From positions 262,828 to 326,827 of the forward strand of contig MNCI01006587.1 in the NCBI GenBank assembly GCA_015680685.1: 64,000 bases of DNA, in the 5' to 3' direction. This DNA is from Gnetum montanum. Taxonomy: Eukaryota; Streptophyta; Gnetopsida; Gnetales; Gnetaceae. A program made the position numbers and the translations under genes. The notes beneath the pieces were generated by a model. That model was not told where the DNA came from, ran no database searches, and was given only the letters and a program-made list of their open reading frames with translations. Of this stretch, positions 23,845 through 35,224 are shown piece after piece (position 1 is the first letter of the stretch; each line of letters opens with the position of its first letter).

Positions 23845-26290
23845 TTATGAGGGCTTAGTTGGACTATTGGTTCGGAAGAAATGTCTTTTCTTCATACGGT
23901 TGTCAGAACTAGTAGTGGGTTGAAGATTCATAGCCCTCGTAGCATTGCCTTGCTGTAGTTGAGTGGGGAGTTTCCCTTGCATCGCTAGAGCAGGTGGTAA
24001 TGGAGCTATCGGTGTGAGAGTTGCAGATGGATTTGAAGGGTGGTATGTTTGTGGGTTATCTCCCCTAGGAGAAGGAGTCCTATAATAATCCCAAGTTTGA
24101 TAGTGATGTTGTGGTGTCATGTGACCAACAGAGTCATGTGGAGAGATTGGCTGCTGCATGTAGTAGCCATATGAATCTGGTTGCCGGTAGGGGTATTGTT
24201 GCCTTGGTGGTGGCATTCCGCATGACTATGGGTATTGCCACTATTGATGTTGCTCAACAGGTTGTGGTGGAGTTCCACTTGGATAATATGTTGAAGGTTG
24301 GTGGAACTACCTTGGGTTACCTTGGGGATATGGTAACCATTGGGGTGCTTGCCGTTTATTAAGTCATGGCTTGAGTGCATACACCCCAGACTCTTGTAAA
24401 TGTGAGATCACTGGGCAACATTGCTTAGGATGGTCGTATTGGCATATCTCACATCCACTGTCACTGTCCATTTCTGAATCCACAACCTCTTTGGTGATGG
24501 CCATTTTGCCCTTACCTTTGTTACGTGCATTGTCCACTTCTCTCTTTTTCTTTTTGTTATAGTCACTACCTCGCTCCCTAGACTCCTCTACGATTTTAAG
24601 AACACTTTCAAATCTACTATCTAGGGAGTCCCACATTTGGTCTACCTTTGTTGACACTTTTGTTGTTAATTTTTGGAGTAGAAAATTTATCCTATTCACC
24701 ATCTCTTTGAGTGGTGACTCTTCCTCCTCTTCATAGAATCTCACTCCCCTTTTTCGAAGGGAAGGATCTCGGTTGTATTCTTCCACACTTTCTCTCTTAC
24801 GTAGCTCCCCTTCTTCCTTGACTACTTACTCTAGCAATCTATGAACTTGATGAGACCTAAGCTCTGATAATCTCCCTTGGGCATACGTTCCAAGGGTTCT
24901 CCTTGTTTCATGCCTAAGTCCATCCATGAGATGGTGCAGTTGATCCCATTGTGAATAACCATGGCTAGGACAATGATGTAACAGTGCGTAATAGCGACCC
25001 ATGGCAGCATCCAAGGGTTCATGATTTCCTTGCTTCCATCCTTGGATTTTCTTTGCAAGTTAGACACTTGGGAGTACGTTTGATACTTATCATTAAATAG
25101 CTCTGACATCATACTTCATCTTCGAATGGTTTCTGGTTCTAAGGACCGGTACTAGCTTTCTGCTTCTTTCACTAGTGTCCTTGGGAACAACTTCAGTTTT
25201 TGCCATTCATTTTCTATGTTTTCCAAGGCACATGCATCATGGAATGCTTGTAAGTGGTTTTGAGGATCAGCGTTATATTCCCCTTCAAATCGTGGGATAT
25301 TGTTCATGTCTGACCTCTTAATCCTACTATCCTTTTGGTGCCTTGTTGGAACTCTTATGACCTCCGTGATATCTAACATGCTTCTAGTTGTGAGTAGGGG
25401 TTCTTTGTGGTCATCTCATTCATAGCATTTGTAATGTCTATGTAGTTCCCTACTCTCCCTTCTTCTATGCCATGATTTCCTAGAGTGCCCTCGTCCTCAT
25501 TTTCGACTATCTTGTCGATGTTTTTCACTCTGTCTTCCTTTATCCTCATGGTTAGTTTCCTTATGATTGCATCCTGACATCAAAGGAGAGGGTGAATGTG
25601 ATGATGAAGCTAAAGAAGAAGGGGAACCATTGTCATGATGGTGTTTTCTACCTTCTCTTTGGTGGTCTTGGGCTTTATCATGATTACTATCAGAACGTTC
25701 ACCCTTATCGTGTGTTTGTGTTCCCTCGTTGAACACTTCATGTTCATGAGGATCAGAACCAGGGTTGTGAAGTACGGAGTGGAGGTTCTGATACACCACC
25801 TCCTGACCATCATTAGGAGGGGGAACATAATTTGGTGGGGAACTTGTTGAAACTGGTTTGCCATCCCCAATTTCACTTAAAACATGTGGGGCGTTATGGG
25901 GCCATTTACCCTTCAAGGATGCATGGTAACTCTCCTATTGCAAGTCCTGTTGACGTTGCGCTTCTGTGGGATGATAGTCCCTTGTGTCATGATCGCATGC
26001 AACGTATTCCACATATAAACCGACATTCCTATTCGTTTGAGAGCATGAAGGAGCATGTTGGGGATTGATCGGTCTGGAGGCAACACTATGTTACCTTCCC
26101 AGTCTCTCCAACGCAGTTTTTCATCTTGGTGGAGGATAAAGGTGAAATTGAGTACATACTCATTGTGATGATTATATACTACCCGAAATTGTTGAGGAAC
26201 TGGTGGATCTTGGATACGTGTATGATGCCACCGATTGTCTCTTGTGTTAGTCCTAGGCGGTGAAGTGCCCTTCTGTAAAGAAGAAGACAT
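23845..26290 (-). pseudogene. gag of Athila-like element 1
   Basis: Start taken at the ATG at 26290 (MSSSLQKGTSPP). The N-terminal part has HTRIQDPPVPQQFRVV and WRDWEGNIVLPPDRS, then a His/Asp/Ser-rich linker, then the capsid-like MNNIPRFEGEYNADPQNHL and WQKLKLFPRTL (25152-25379). The zinc knuckle is CEICQYDHPKQC (24364-24460), CX2CX3HX3C spacing, shorter than the standard. A Pro/Gln-rich tail follows. At least one frameshift near 25.95 kb and several stops break it. Element 2 has the same gag less damaged, which confirms the frames. Confidence 0.82.
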
Positions 26291-27303
26291 TTTCGTCTTG
26301 TTCAATGTGCAATTTATAGTTGTTGTACTGACTAAAATCATCAGCGTGAGGCTGGAAGGAAAAAATGAATGCCAAAAGATTGTTGGAGAGACACAACCGA
26401 TCCTGCCTTTGCGTGAGGGCAAGCTGGAAAGGGAAACGAAGGTAGAGTGCCTTGGATGGTCTACACACAAATCAAACAAGGACTTCCTTGAGCGTAACCT
26501 ATGGGTAGCATTAGCGTTATCATAACTAATGACGTACGAAATGTAAACGGTGACACACGAAATGCAAATGGAGTGTATATAGAACTGTATTGTAAACAAA
26601 GCATAAACAGAGTAAACAATGTAAATAGAAGACAATAATGAACTGTATTGTATTGTTTAACAAGAATTTGCACCGGTCAAAGCATAGTTGCATGTGTGGA
26701 TGGCAAGTCAAGTGCTAAGCCCCAAAGTGATGTGTTTACAGGTGCTTGGATGCTGGGAGTCATGTGTGCCTGAGCATCCAAAGTTGTTAGTCAATGCTCC
26801 CAAAGCCATCAACCTTTAAAATTGCCAACCTCATTTATGTGAATGGACAGGGTATTTATAAGGTTTGGCTAGGCTTGGGCGCAGAATTCATGGATGGAAT
26901 CAATGGCTGAGAAATGAGAGGAAAATGGATCACGTGACATGTGTTTGATGGACAGTTGTGTGTGAGTTGGACGTGCATAGGGAAGCTACATTTTTGATCG
27001 AATGCACTATATCTTATAGCATGTGTTGGCTTACGCAAGCTAGCTTACGCCCGTAGAAACAAATGATACAATTTGGAGCGTAAGAGCTTGACAAGCTCAC
27101 AAATGGTAAAAATTTACAAAAATGATAGTATACAACAAGAGAAATTGACTCTGGCTCATTTGATCCATGGATTGACTGCTGTAGGATGTCGATTTGAGTG
27201 GTCTTGTGGCTGTTTAAGGCATTTCTGTTCCACAAAAGCTTTCAGCGTGAGTTTATTTTGTCTTGGCATGTCCTCAACATGTGTTTGACATGTACTCACG
27301 CTA
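26291..27303 (-). mobile_element. leader/LTR-like sequence upstream of gag, with TATA box
   Basis: Upstream of the gag ATG there is no copy of the family LTR seen at 17244. Instead a minus-strand TATAAATA lies at 26853-26860, followed by a T-rich stretch with repeated TTTACA words, as in an R-U5 region. Either this is a different 5' LTR (a chimeric element) or the true 5' LTR has been replaced by the 3' end of another element, perhaps the Tat element to the right. I find no clear primer binding site. Confidence 0.4.
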
Positions 27304-27950
27304 TACTCATGCTGCCAGCGTGACCTCGGCGTGACCTCAGCATGACTTGATGAAAATAACATATTTCACACCAATTTTTAATATTTTGAAGCTTGTTCTT
27401 TGAATGCAACAATTTCCTAACTCTGGTTGACCCTAAGAGTGATCTACAAGTCAAAAATTGAGGTTGGATGTGCCTTGTTTTAAACTACTTTTGGTAGCTC
27501 ACGCTGGACTCACGCTGCCAGTGTGAGCTCAACGTGAGCTACAAAAACTTTGCAATTCTGGACATGAAATTTGGAATTCTGGAGGTTGGGATTTAAATTT
27601 GTTAACAATGAACCCTAAGGATGACTTGAACCTTTGAAATCAAACCATTTGACTCGTTTTAAGGTCCTTGGAGTTGCTCACGCTGGGCATCATTTGCACT
27701 GACGCTGTACTCACGCTGCTTGTGTGACCTTAGTGTGACCTAGAAAATTTGTGCAATCTGGCTTGAAATCTAAACTTTTGAATGCTAAAACTTGAAGTGG
27801 AAAATAGTGACCCTTAAGGATGACTTGCACCTTCAGATTGGACCATCTTTGACTTGATCTTGAAGTTGTTGGAGTTGCTCATGTTGAGGGTAAGCCCGAC
27901 TTGATAAGCCCAGCATGAGCTCCATGCCTTAGTCAAAATTTTGCCTCCCA
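27304..27950 (-). repeat. tandem array, unit ~180-200 bp, rich in CAGCGTGAG
   Basis: Units start at a [G/A]CTCACGCTG block at about 27304, 27497, 27676 and 27877 (spacings 193, 179, 201). Each unit has the core with paired CTCACGCTG and CAGCGTGA words, then TTTGCAATTCTGG, then GACCCTAAGGATGACTTG, then TTTTAAGGTCCTTGGAGTT. It sits in the zone that would be the U3 of an LTR whose TATA box is at 26853. Confidence 0.65.
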
Positions 27951-29210
27951 AAAGCTCAAGAGGCTCTGTGTTGTTCTCGTTTCAAAGTGTTAGGCTGAAA
28001 TTAGTGGTGTTTCATTGGTCCCTCTTTGTTGATTTTTGGAGGAATCCACCCGAGAGGCGTCGACAAGGAAGAACAAAACACCATGATCAACCAAGTACCA
28101 AGCATTGTCCGTCAGCCCTTAGCTGGATGTCATTGCACCGTGTTCAAAAGTACATGGGATTGGGAAAATGTGGTTCAAGGTACAAGGGAATTGGTTGTAA
28201 CCAGGGGAATTTTGGAGTTGATCAAGGGTTGTAATTATTGTTGGAATTGTGGGAGAGAAATGCTCTCATGTAAACAAGCCATATTTTTGGTCCTTGTCAG
28301 TAGCCAGTGTTTAGAAGACTCTGAACCAAGACATAGGAGGTGCATTCTTTGGAGAAACAGGACTCTTATAGAGTGTTATGGGAGCCTGTTGTAAACAACC
28401 AAAGCCACACGATGATGTGCAACATGATCTTTTGAGACACGAGTATAACTGTCTTTCTAGGATAATTGCCTTCTCGCCTGGAGCTTGTATGAGAAGAGCC
28501 AATGGTCTTTGGTCTATAATGTAAATGGGGTTATGAAGACTTTTTCCGTGCATTTTTCTCTTTCATCTTTTTGTTCACTTTTTTTTCTTTTTGTTTGTTT
28601 TTATTTTCTTCTTCATTTTTTATTTTTTTAATTCTTTTTGGTCTTTTTTGAAAGAGCTTGCTTTCATTACTATGTCCATGCTAATGCGCTTGCATTTGTA
28701 TCATGTACCATGTACTGTGTTTTGTGTTGCAACTGCTTAGAGAACCACAGTGTGCAATAATGTATCAAGAGCTTTGGGATGAGTAGAATGTATCAAGGGG
28801 GTATGACTGAATAGGATAAGGAGAACATGATGGGGAATAGGGAATGTATCAGGAGTTGGGAATGTACTTATGAACAGATTGATTAACCTGGTTGCATGCA
28901 TTAGGAAGAATGTGATACCTCGTCATCATGATGAAGTGCATCTGTGCACGAATGCCTTAGGAGTGTCATCTTGCAAACATAACTTTGAGAAGACAAGAAA
29001 ATCATAAATGATTTGGTTAACTAAGTACTTTAAACTTGAAAAAAACCAAGGAGATGGAGCCACCATGTGCAATTTTAAAGTAGACAGAATCATGAACAGC
29101 ATCAGCTTCATCAGGGTCCATGAAACAAATTATGCAGCAAGTCTTTGTGGAACACGTACAACCAATTGCAGTAACACATCTTTTCAAGTATTTCCTGGTT
29201 GTTGATGATG
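27951..29210. other. probable LTR or 3' flank, nothing coding
   Basis: No domain is recognisable. A T/C-rich run (28555-28655) would be a purine run on the minus strand. It could be part of the 3' LTR of the Tat element whose integrase ends near 29560, but I cannot find its partner LTR. Confidence 0.35.
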
Positions 29211-29216
29211 TCGCCA

Positions 29217-29545
29217 GTTTATAGTCTTAGCGGACTGTTACGGGTTAGTTTCACGTCATAACCCTTTGGATGGTGCCAGTTTAGCATCGTAGCGGATGGT
29301 GTAGTGCTAGTTTATAGTCGTAGTGGACTATGAAGAGGCAAACCAGTTTATAGTCTTAGTGGACTCTACATGCTAGTTTTATGTCATGGCAGACAAGTGT
29401 GGCAGTTTAGTGTCATACTGGACGTAGCTCTATGATGTCAGTTTACTGTCATGACTCCAGGACACTCTGTGGTGCCAGTTTTAAGTCATAGCCCTAGGAC
29501 TGTTCTATGGTATCAGTTTTAGGTCATGATGCCAAGACCATTACA
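29217..29545 (-). repeat. degenerate tandem CAGTTTA-GTC-GGAC array after Tat integrase
   Basis: On the plus strand the phrase CAGTTTATAGTCxTAGxGGAC recurs about eight times at 35-50 bp spacing, decaying to CAGTTTTAGGTCATG at the right end. In element sense this lies directly 3' of integrase. Tandem subrepeats in the 3' UTR are a known trait of Tat-lineage elements. The same word occurs at 36275-36330 and 41895-42150. Confidence 0.65.
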
Positions 29546-29559
29546 TACCTTAGGTTGAT

Positions 29560-30650
29560 CAGACATAGTGTCGTTTCAGGTACATGTGATTTGTAGGATT
29601 AGCGAACTCATTCCCATCCATGTCAGCAAGTTTGAATACTCTGTTATTGTATGCCTTGGTGAGTAAGTAAGACCCTTCTCAGTTAGCTGAGAATTTATTT
29701 GGATGTTCACAGACGGCCTTAAGGACTATGTCTCCTTCCTTAATTGGACGTTTATGCATATCGTGTTTATGTCATTGCCGTTGTTGTTTCTGGTACCACT
29801 CGATCTGATCAAGTGTTCACATACGTTCCTCCTCCATCGAGTCAAGGTCAGCAATGCGTAGTTCATCACTTTGGCTTTCATCGAGGAGGCCTAAGAAAGC
29901 TATCCACAAAAAGGGAACCTGTAACTCCAAAGGTAAAATAGCTTCAGATCCATATACAAGACTATATGGAGTTTTACCTGTAGATGTTCGATGTGTCGTT
30001 CTATATGCCCACAATGAGTAGACTAGTTGTTCATGCCATCTCTTCTTGCTCTGATTTAGCATCTTTTTGAGCACCATGAAGATAGTTTTGTTCATAGCCT
30101 CCACTTAACCATTGCTCTGTAGGTAGTAAGGTGACGAGAACACATGTTTAATACCTAGGCTTTCATAGAAGCTTTTAGTATTCGCACTGCTGAATTGTGG
30201 CCCATTGTCGGTAACAATGGTCATCGGAATACTAAAACAGGTCATGATGTTTTCTATTATGAAAGTGCAAACATGCTTAAAAGTGGTCTTCCTAAGGGGA
30301 ATAGCTTCTACCCATTTTGTGAAGTATTTAGTTATGGTGATAATGAAGCTATGCCCTATAGAAGATGGTGGCGTTATTAGTCCAATTAACTCTAATCCCC
30401 ATCTTTTGAATGGCCATGTGATTTGTGTTGTGTGCAATTTGTTAGGTGGCACATGTATTAGGTTACCGTGCCTTTGGCAAATGTCACATGTCCTAACCTT
30501 GGAGAAGTAATCGTACTCCATGTGTGGCCAGTAGTAGCCCAAATGCCTAATATTTGTTGCCATTGCTTTGGATGCTATGTGCCCTCCACAAAGTCCTTCG
30601 TGGACTTGTTCTACAATCATTTGACCATCGATGTACTAACACACATCAAC
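29560..30650 (-). pseudogene. integrase of the Tat-lineage element
   Basis: Zinc region VHEGLCGGHIASKAM with TCDICQRHGN; core KRWGLELIG, in which Glu replaces the first catalytic Asp; TDNGPQFSS with the second Asp; then QSNG, a stop at 30105, and VEAMNKTIF with the Glu. A WAYRTTHRTSTGKTPYSLVYG segment follows. The C-terminal part (29560-29780) reads SANWEGSYLLTKAYNNRVF and MDGNEFANPTN after a frameshift. This integrase is dead by one active-site change plus stops. Confidence 0.88.
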
Positions 30651-30873
30651 AAAATGCACTCATAGGATTTTCAACACAATGTGTCTCCTATTAATGTATA
30701 TTGTCGAGAGCATTTTCGCACTGGTTTCTTTTGAGTGTTTGTCAAATGTTGTGAAGTTTTGCCTCATAGAAGGTACTCTTTTATGTCATTGTACCATACT
30801 ATTGTGTGTGTTCTGCTAACGGATGCTATGGGCATTTCATCAAGAGCATCGGTTATAGGTTTGGCACAATTTG

Positions 30874-31254
30874 TTAAGAGCTAGGTAACGCATGGAACAT
30901 TTTAGGTGTCATGTTTAGGGCTAATGTAGCAAGTGCATCGGCAATGGTGTTTTCACTTCTAGGGACATGCTGTATATCCACGTCTACTAGTTGCTTTAGT
31001 AGATGTTTGATCAAATCACAATATGGTTGCAAATGGAGAGCCTTGCATCCGTAAAATTTTGTGACTTGATTGATGATTAACTGTGAATTGCCTCGAACTA
31101 CAAGACGTGCGATTCTTAAAGTCAATGCCACTTGAAGATCTCTAAGAAGACCTTCATATTCTGCCACATTATTGGTACAAGGAAAGGTCAATTGGTAGGC
31201 AAAGGGTCAAATTTCTCTAGAGGGGTATGTTAAAATGGCCGCAACACTTTCTCC
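30874..31254 (-). pseudogene. second (archaeal-type) RNase H of the Tat-lineage element
   Basis: NNVAEYEGLLRDLQVAL, VVRGNSQLIINQVTKFYG and ENTIADALATLAL follow the AILYCDGAST start encoded just upstream at the end of the first RNase H frame. This second RNase H, between the RT-linked one and integrase, is the hallmark of the Tat/Ogre lineage of plant Ty3/gypsy elements. A frameshift lies between the CDGAST start and the NNVAEYE part, near 31200-31260. Confidence 0.85.
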
Positions 31255-31790
31255 TCAGGAAGTTGAAGCTCCATCGCAATAAAGGATCGCCTCATAGTTA
31301 TCAGGTATGGTGTTTATACTATTAACATTCTCATCGGGGAATTCGGGGTTAATCATTGCTTGATCATGTGTTGGCGAGATAGTCAATTGTGTGACTATTG
31401 CTAGACCTTTTATGGAGGATTGAGCAACATAGTGTAGGTCAAACTCTATGATCATTTCTTTCCATCTAGCTATCCTACTTAACTCGTAGATGTTGTTATT
31501 GATGGCACGGAGCACATTATTCTTGCAAATGATGTAGACTTGATTACGGAAGAGATAATGCAGCCATTTCTTCAAGGAGAAAATGAGGGTAATGCATGAT
31601 CTCTCCACGTCGTTGTATCATTGTTCATAGGCTATTAGAGTGTGGCTTAAATAATAGATGGGGATTTTGATTCCATCTTCACGTTTTTGGCAAAGCATTG
31701 ATGTAATGGAAGAATTGGAGGTTGCAAGGTAGATGTAGAGGGTTTATCACTCTATGGGGGATAAATTGTCGGCAATTGAGCTAGCCCTTG
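31255..31790 (-). pseudogene. first RNase H of the Tat-lineage element
   Basis: The frame 31255-31608 has LIFSLKKWLHYLFRNQVYII, ISRIARWKEMI-type and FDLHYVAQSSIKGLAI segments, the Ty3/gypsy RNase H plus tether, and ends in the start of the second RNase H. The N-terminal part toward RT is broken by stops. Confidence 0.75.
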
Positions 31791-32683
31791 CTTTATGTCC
31801 TCAAATGCTTCTTGGCACTGTTGAGTCCATTGGAAATGCGCATTCTTTCATAGTAGGTGTTGCATGGGTCTCAACTTATCTATCAGATTTGCAAGAAAGC
31901 ATCTAATGAATTGTAGCCTACCTTGTAGACCACGTATAAGGTTTTTTGGTGGTTGCATGTTAATTATTGCCTTAACCTTATCAGAGTCTACTCGTATCCC
32001 TATTTTAGATACTACGAAGCCAAGAAGTTTACCCATTTTGACACCAAAGACACACTTCTTTGGATTGAGTTTGAGGTCATGTTTGAGACAACGTTTAAGC
32101 ACTAAGTCTAGATCTTTTGCATGTTGTTCGATTGTTTTGGAGTTAATCGCAATGTCATCCACATAATCATTGAGCAAATTGAGCATGTAATCACTAAATA
32201 TATATGTCATTTCTTGTTGATATGTAGCGCTTGCATTTTTAAGACCAAACAGAATCATCATATAGTAGAATGTGCCCCAAGGCATCATAAAGGTCATCCT
32301 GAGTTGATGTTCTGGGTTGATTCTTATTTGATTGTATCATGAAAATCCATCCATAAAGGATAACAGTGCATGCCCAGCAGTTGCATCAACAAGTTGATCG
32401 ATACTAGGTAGCGGGAAGTCATCCTTTATAGTGGCTGTGTTAAGATCACAGAAGCCAATGCATATCCATATACTACCATTCTTCTTAGGGACTACGACAA
32501 TGTTGATAGTCAATGGCTTGGATGAAACTGGCTTGGTAGAGCTTTCTGATTTCATTGCGGACTACTAACACCACTTCAGGTCTAACCTTTCGTACCTTTT
32601 GCTTCACGAGTTTGACTTTTTCATCAAGGATTATGTTATGTTGGACGATTCGAGGGTCCAACCTTGGCATGTCAGTATATGAC
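31791..32683 (-). pseudogene. reverse transcriptase of the Tat-lineage element, main part
   Basis: In order: MPRLDPRIVQHNIILDEKV, VVVPKKNGSIWICIGFCDLN, DDFPLPSIDQLVDATAGHAL, MPWGTFYYMMILFGLKNAS, the catalytic LNDYVDDIAINS with both aspartates, and GIRVDSDKVKAI. Internal stops split it. The N-terminal continuation lies beyond the insert, at 35829-36010, and the two rejoin in frame across the 5-bp duplication. Confidence 0.88.
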
Positions 32684-34594
32684 TATTGGCGACCGTTTGG
32701 GACGCGATGGCCAATGAGTGTCCTCGAACAGGATTTAGGTGCTTGCTGGTCTTCTGGCAACACCAAGGCCCAGATACCTCTAAATAGACTCAGTAGTTAA
32801 TGTGAGTATATGTATGTGCTGTTGTGAAAAATGAAAAGATTGGGTTGTGTGTAAAACTATGAATGACTTATCTTAAAGAGATTCAGCCAACTTTGCAAAG
32901 TACTGTGAGTTGTTGAGAGTTCCTATTCTGTTCAATTGCCTAGTCTACACGGTCCTTATAATACCTACTTGTAACAAATAAAATTTTGCAAAAACATTTG
33001 AGAACAAATCTATGAATCTACTTCTAATTTTCCCCAGAGGAAGAGATAGTTTGACAAGAAAACTAGAAATAGAGCGAGATTCAATGGAAATAGAAAGAAG
33101 AGAACAAAAAAGAAGATTTGTGAAATGTCTCAAATGTTTAAATAAGGTAAAATGATACGAGTAAACACTTCACAATAAAGCTATCCCAAATTCAATAACT
33201 ACAAATTTTTCAAACTTCCAAGGCTCAAATAAGCAATTTCTTCAAGACAATCCTACTATGCTACCCAAAAATTGCTACGTAAACTATCATGTACGAGACT
33301 CCATTTTGGGTAGATAATGGATGTCAACAATTGCATTGAACCAAACCTTCAAAAGACTTGACAATTTTTGATTGAAATACCACGTAGATTCACTTTAAAT
33401 ATAAAGAAGCTATTCTGGTCCTATCAAAATACCAAAGATTATAGAACCCTCTTGACTATTGAATCGTTCAACAGCTTGACTACATGCAGAGGCTCTCTTA
33501 CAAAAATCTCAATAGCAGTTCTTATACATTGCACAATAATAAAATTTACTATTAAAATACTCTTAAGGCTTTCAAACACAAGCTCTTCTATGGCAAAATT
33601 TGAATAGAAACTTTCTATCATACAACAAGAACAATAAGAGCAATCTAAAAATCCCAAAATTACTTGCCAAGCATGATACTATCTAAACCACTAGCAAAAA
33701 AATTTAAACAAAATAAAAAATAATAAGCATAACTCATAGGACTATAACAAAGAGGTTGAAATGTTTTCTTTAGTAAATCATCTTACAAGCAATCTTTCAC
33801 AATTTCTTCTTTACAAATGCTCCTTGTCTCTTTTTTCAAGACCCCAAGTGAGACTCCAAGTGAGAGCAAGTAGTGTTCTCTCCTCCTAACCCCTGAAGCC
33901 TTTTTATAGGGTTCAAAATGTAGTTAGATATTAAAAAATATCTTAGGTAACTTCTCTCCCGAGTGGAAGTTATAACTTTCCCAACTAGTTAGGAGATATT
34001 TCTTGCCAATCTAGTTAGGAAGTTATAGCTTATACATGAAGTTAGGAGAAAATCATGCTAACTTTGGCATGTGTAAATGTTACAAATATTTTATTAGCAA
34101 CAACTTATATAATAATTTTTTAAAAATAAATTCAAGATCTCCATACTATAAGAGCTTCATACAATTGTTATTTTATTTTTATTTTAGGATTTTAATTACC
34201 CACCGTGTATAAAGCCTGAGTAATTCACTTGGGATAATTAAATTAATGTTAGGTCTTTAACAAGTGCTCCATACCATTATTGCATGTGAGAAATTGCTGA
34301 AATTATTATTTTGCCACCGGACCATATGAAATAGAAATCTTATTTTGTGACTTTAATTCCGTGTGTTCGGGTTTTGTATTTGTCTTCAGTGATGACGGTT
34401 TCTTTTGAATAAACTGTAACTCTGATTTATCGGCATCGGCTAAAACATCTCCTGGTTCTATTGATTCAGTTGTGCACCTGTCTTGCTGTGTCTTTGTGTC
34501 TGTGTGACCGCACTTGATGGATTGGCAATGGCGAAGACGAATGCGTTTGCGTTGGGCACTGCTACTATTTTTGGTAAGGTTGTTTGCAGGTTCA

Positions 34595-34762
34595 TCATTG
34601 CAAAGTCTTCTCTGGAAGCAGTTTCCTAACTCCGTACATATCCCTGCATTTGGAATACATATTAATCAAAGCTGTTCTAATAACAATATTTGCATCAAAG
34701 CCCTTTTTCAAAATCAGGGCATGAATGGACTGGCCCTGGGAAATCATCCCTGATACTCCCGC
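34595..34762 (-). pseudogene. pentatricopeptide repeat (PPR) gene fragment
   Basis: The minus strand encodes GQSIHALILKKGFDANIVI, then RTALINMYSKCRDMYGVRKLL, the classic wording of a plant PLS-type PPR protein (GxxIHAxxxKxGF then TALxxMYxKCGD). Only about one and a half repeats are present. In host genomes these are RNA-binding organelle editing/processing factors; here it is a captured scrap with no start or stop of its own. Confidence 0.75.
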
Positions 34763-34879
34763 GCACTGCCCATGGAAACATCCAAATCCAAACTGTGTTC
34801 TACAGCCCAATCATGTACAAACCCTACATTCCTATCCCAAAATTACTGCATCCACTGAGCAAACTTAAAATAGTGACCC

Positions 34880-35224
34880 TATCAGGGCAGTGGCGGTGCA
34901 TTCGAGCCATTTGGGACACCCAACGGTGAGGCAGTTGTGGATGGCATGATTAGCGTGATAGCTCATGAGATGGCCTAGATGGCGTCCAACCCGCTGGCCA
35001 ACGAATGGTACGTCGGGGACGATGCCGCGGTGCCGACTGAGATCGCGGACCTGTGCAAGGGCATTTACGGGATCAGTGGTGGCAGGGCGTACATGGGGTA
35101 GGTCCTCAGGGACAGCCACGGTGCCTCCTTTAATGTGGTGGGTGTTTGACACCATCGCTTCCTAGTGGAGTAGCTGTGGCACCCGCTGCTGTCATTGTGC
35201 TTCGAACCCAATGCCTTAGACTAG
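34880..35224 (+). pseudogene. EXORDIUM/PHI-1-like protein, C-terminal fragment
   Basis: One frame, without indels, reads [60 protein letters not shown] and FEPNALD followed by the natural stop. These are the conserved C-terminal blocks of the plant EXORDIUM (phosphate-induced protein 1) family, cell-wall-associated proteins linked to growth. Four in-frame stops (near 34976, 35099, 35146 and 35170) make it non-functional. It is much more GC-rich than its surroundings, as expected of a captured host exon. Confidence 0.85.

Noticed and set aside
29217-29545. CRISPR-like array
   Set aside because: The repeats are degenerate, unevenly spaced, in a plant retrotransposon, and also occur at two other places in it.
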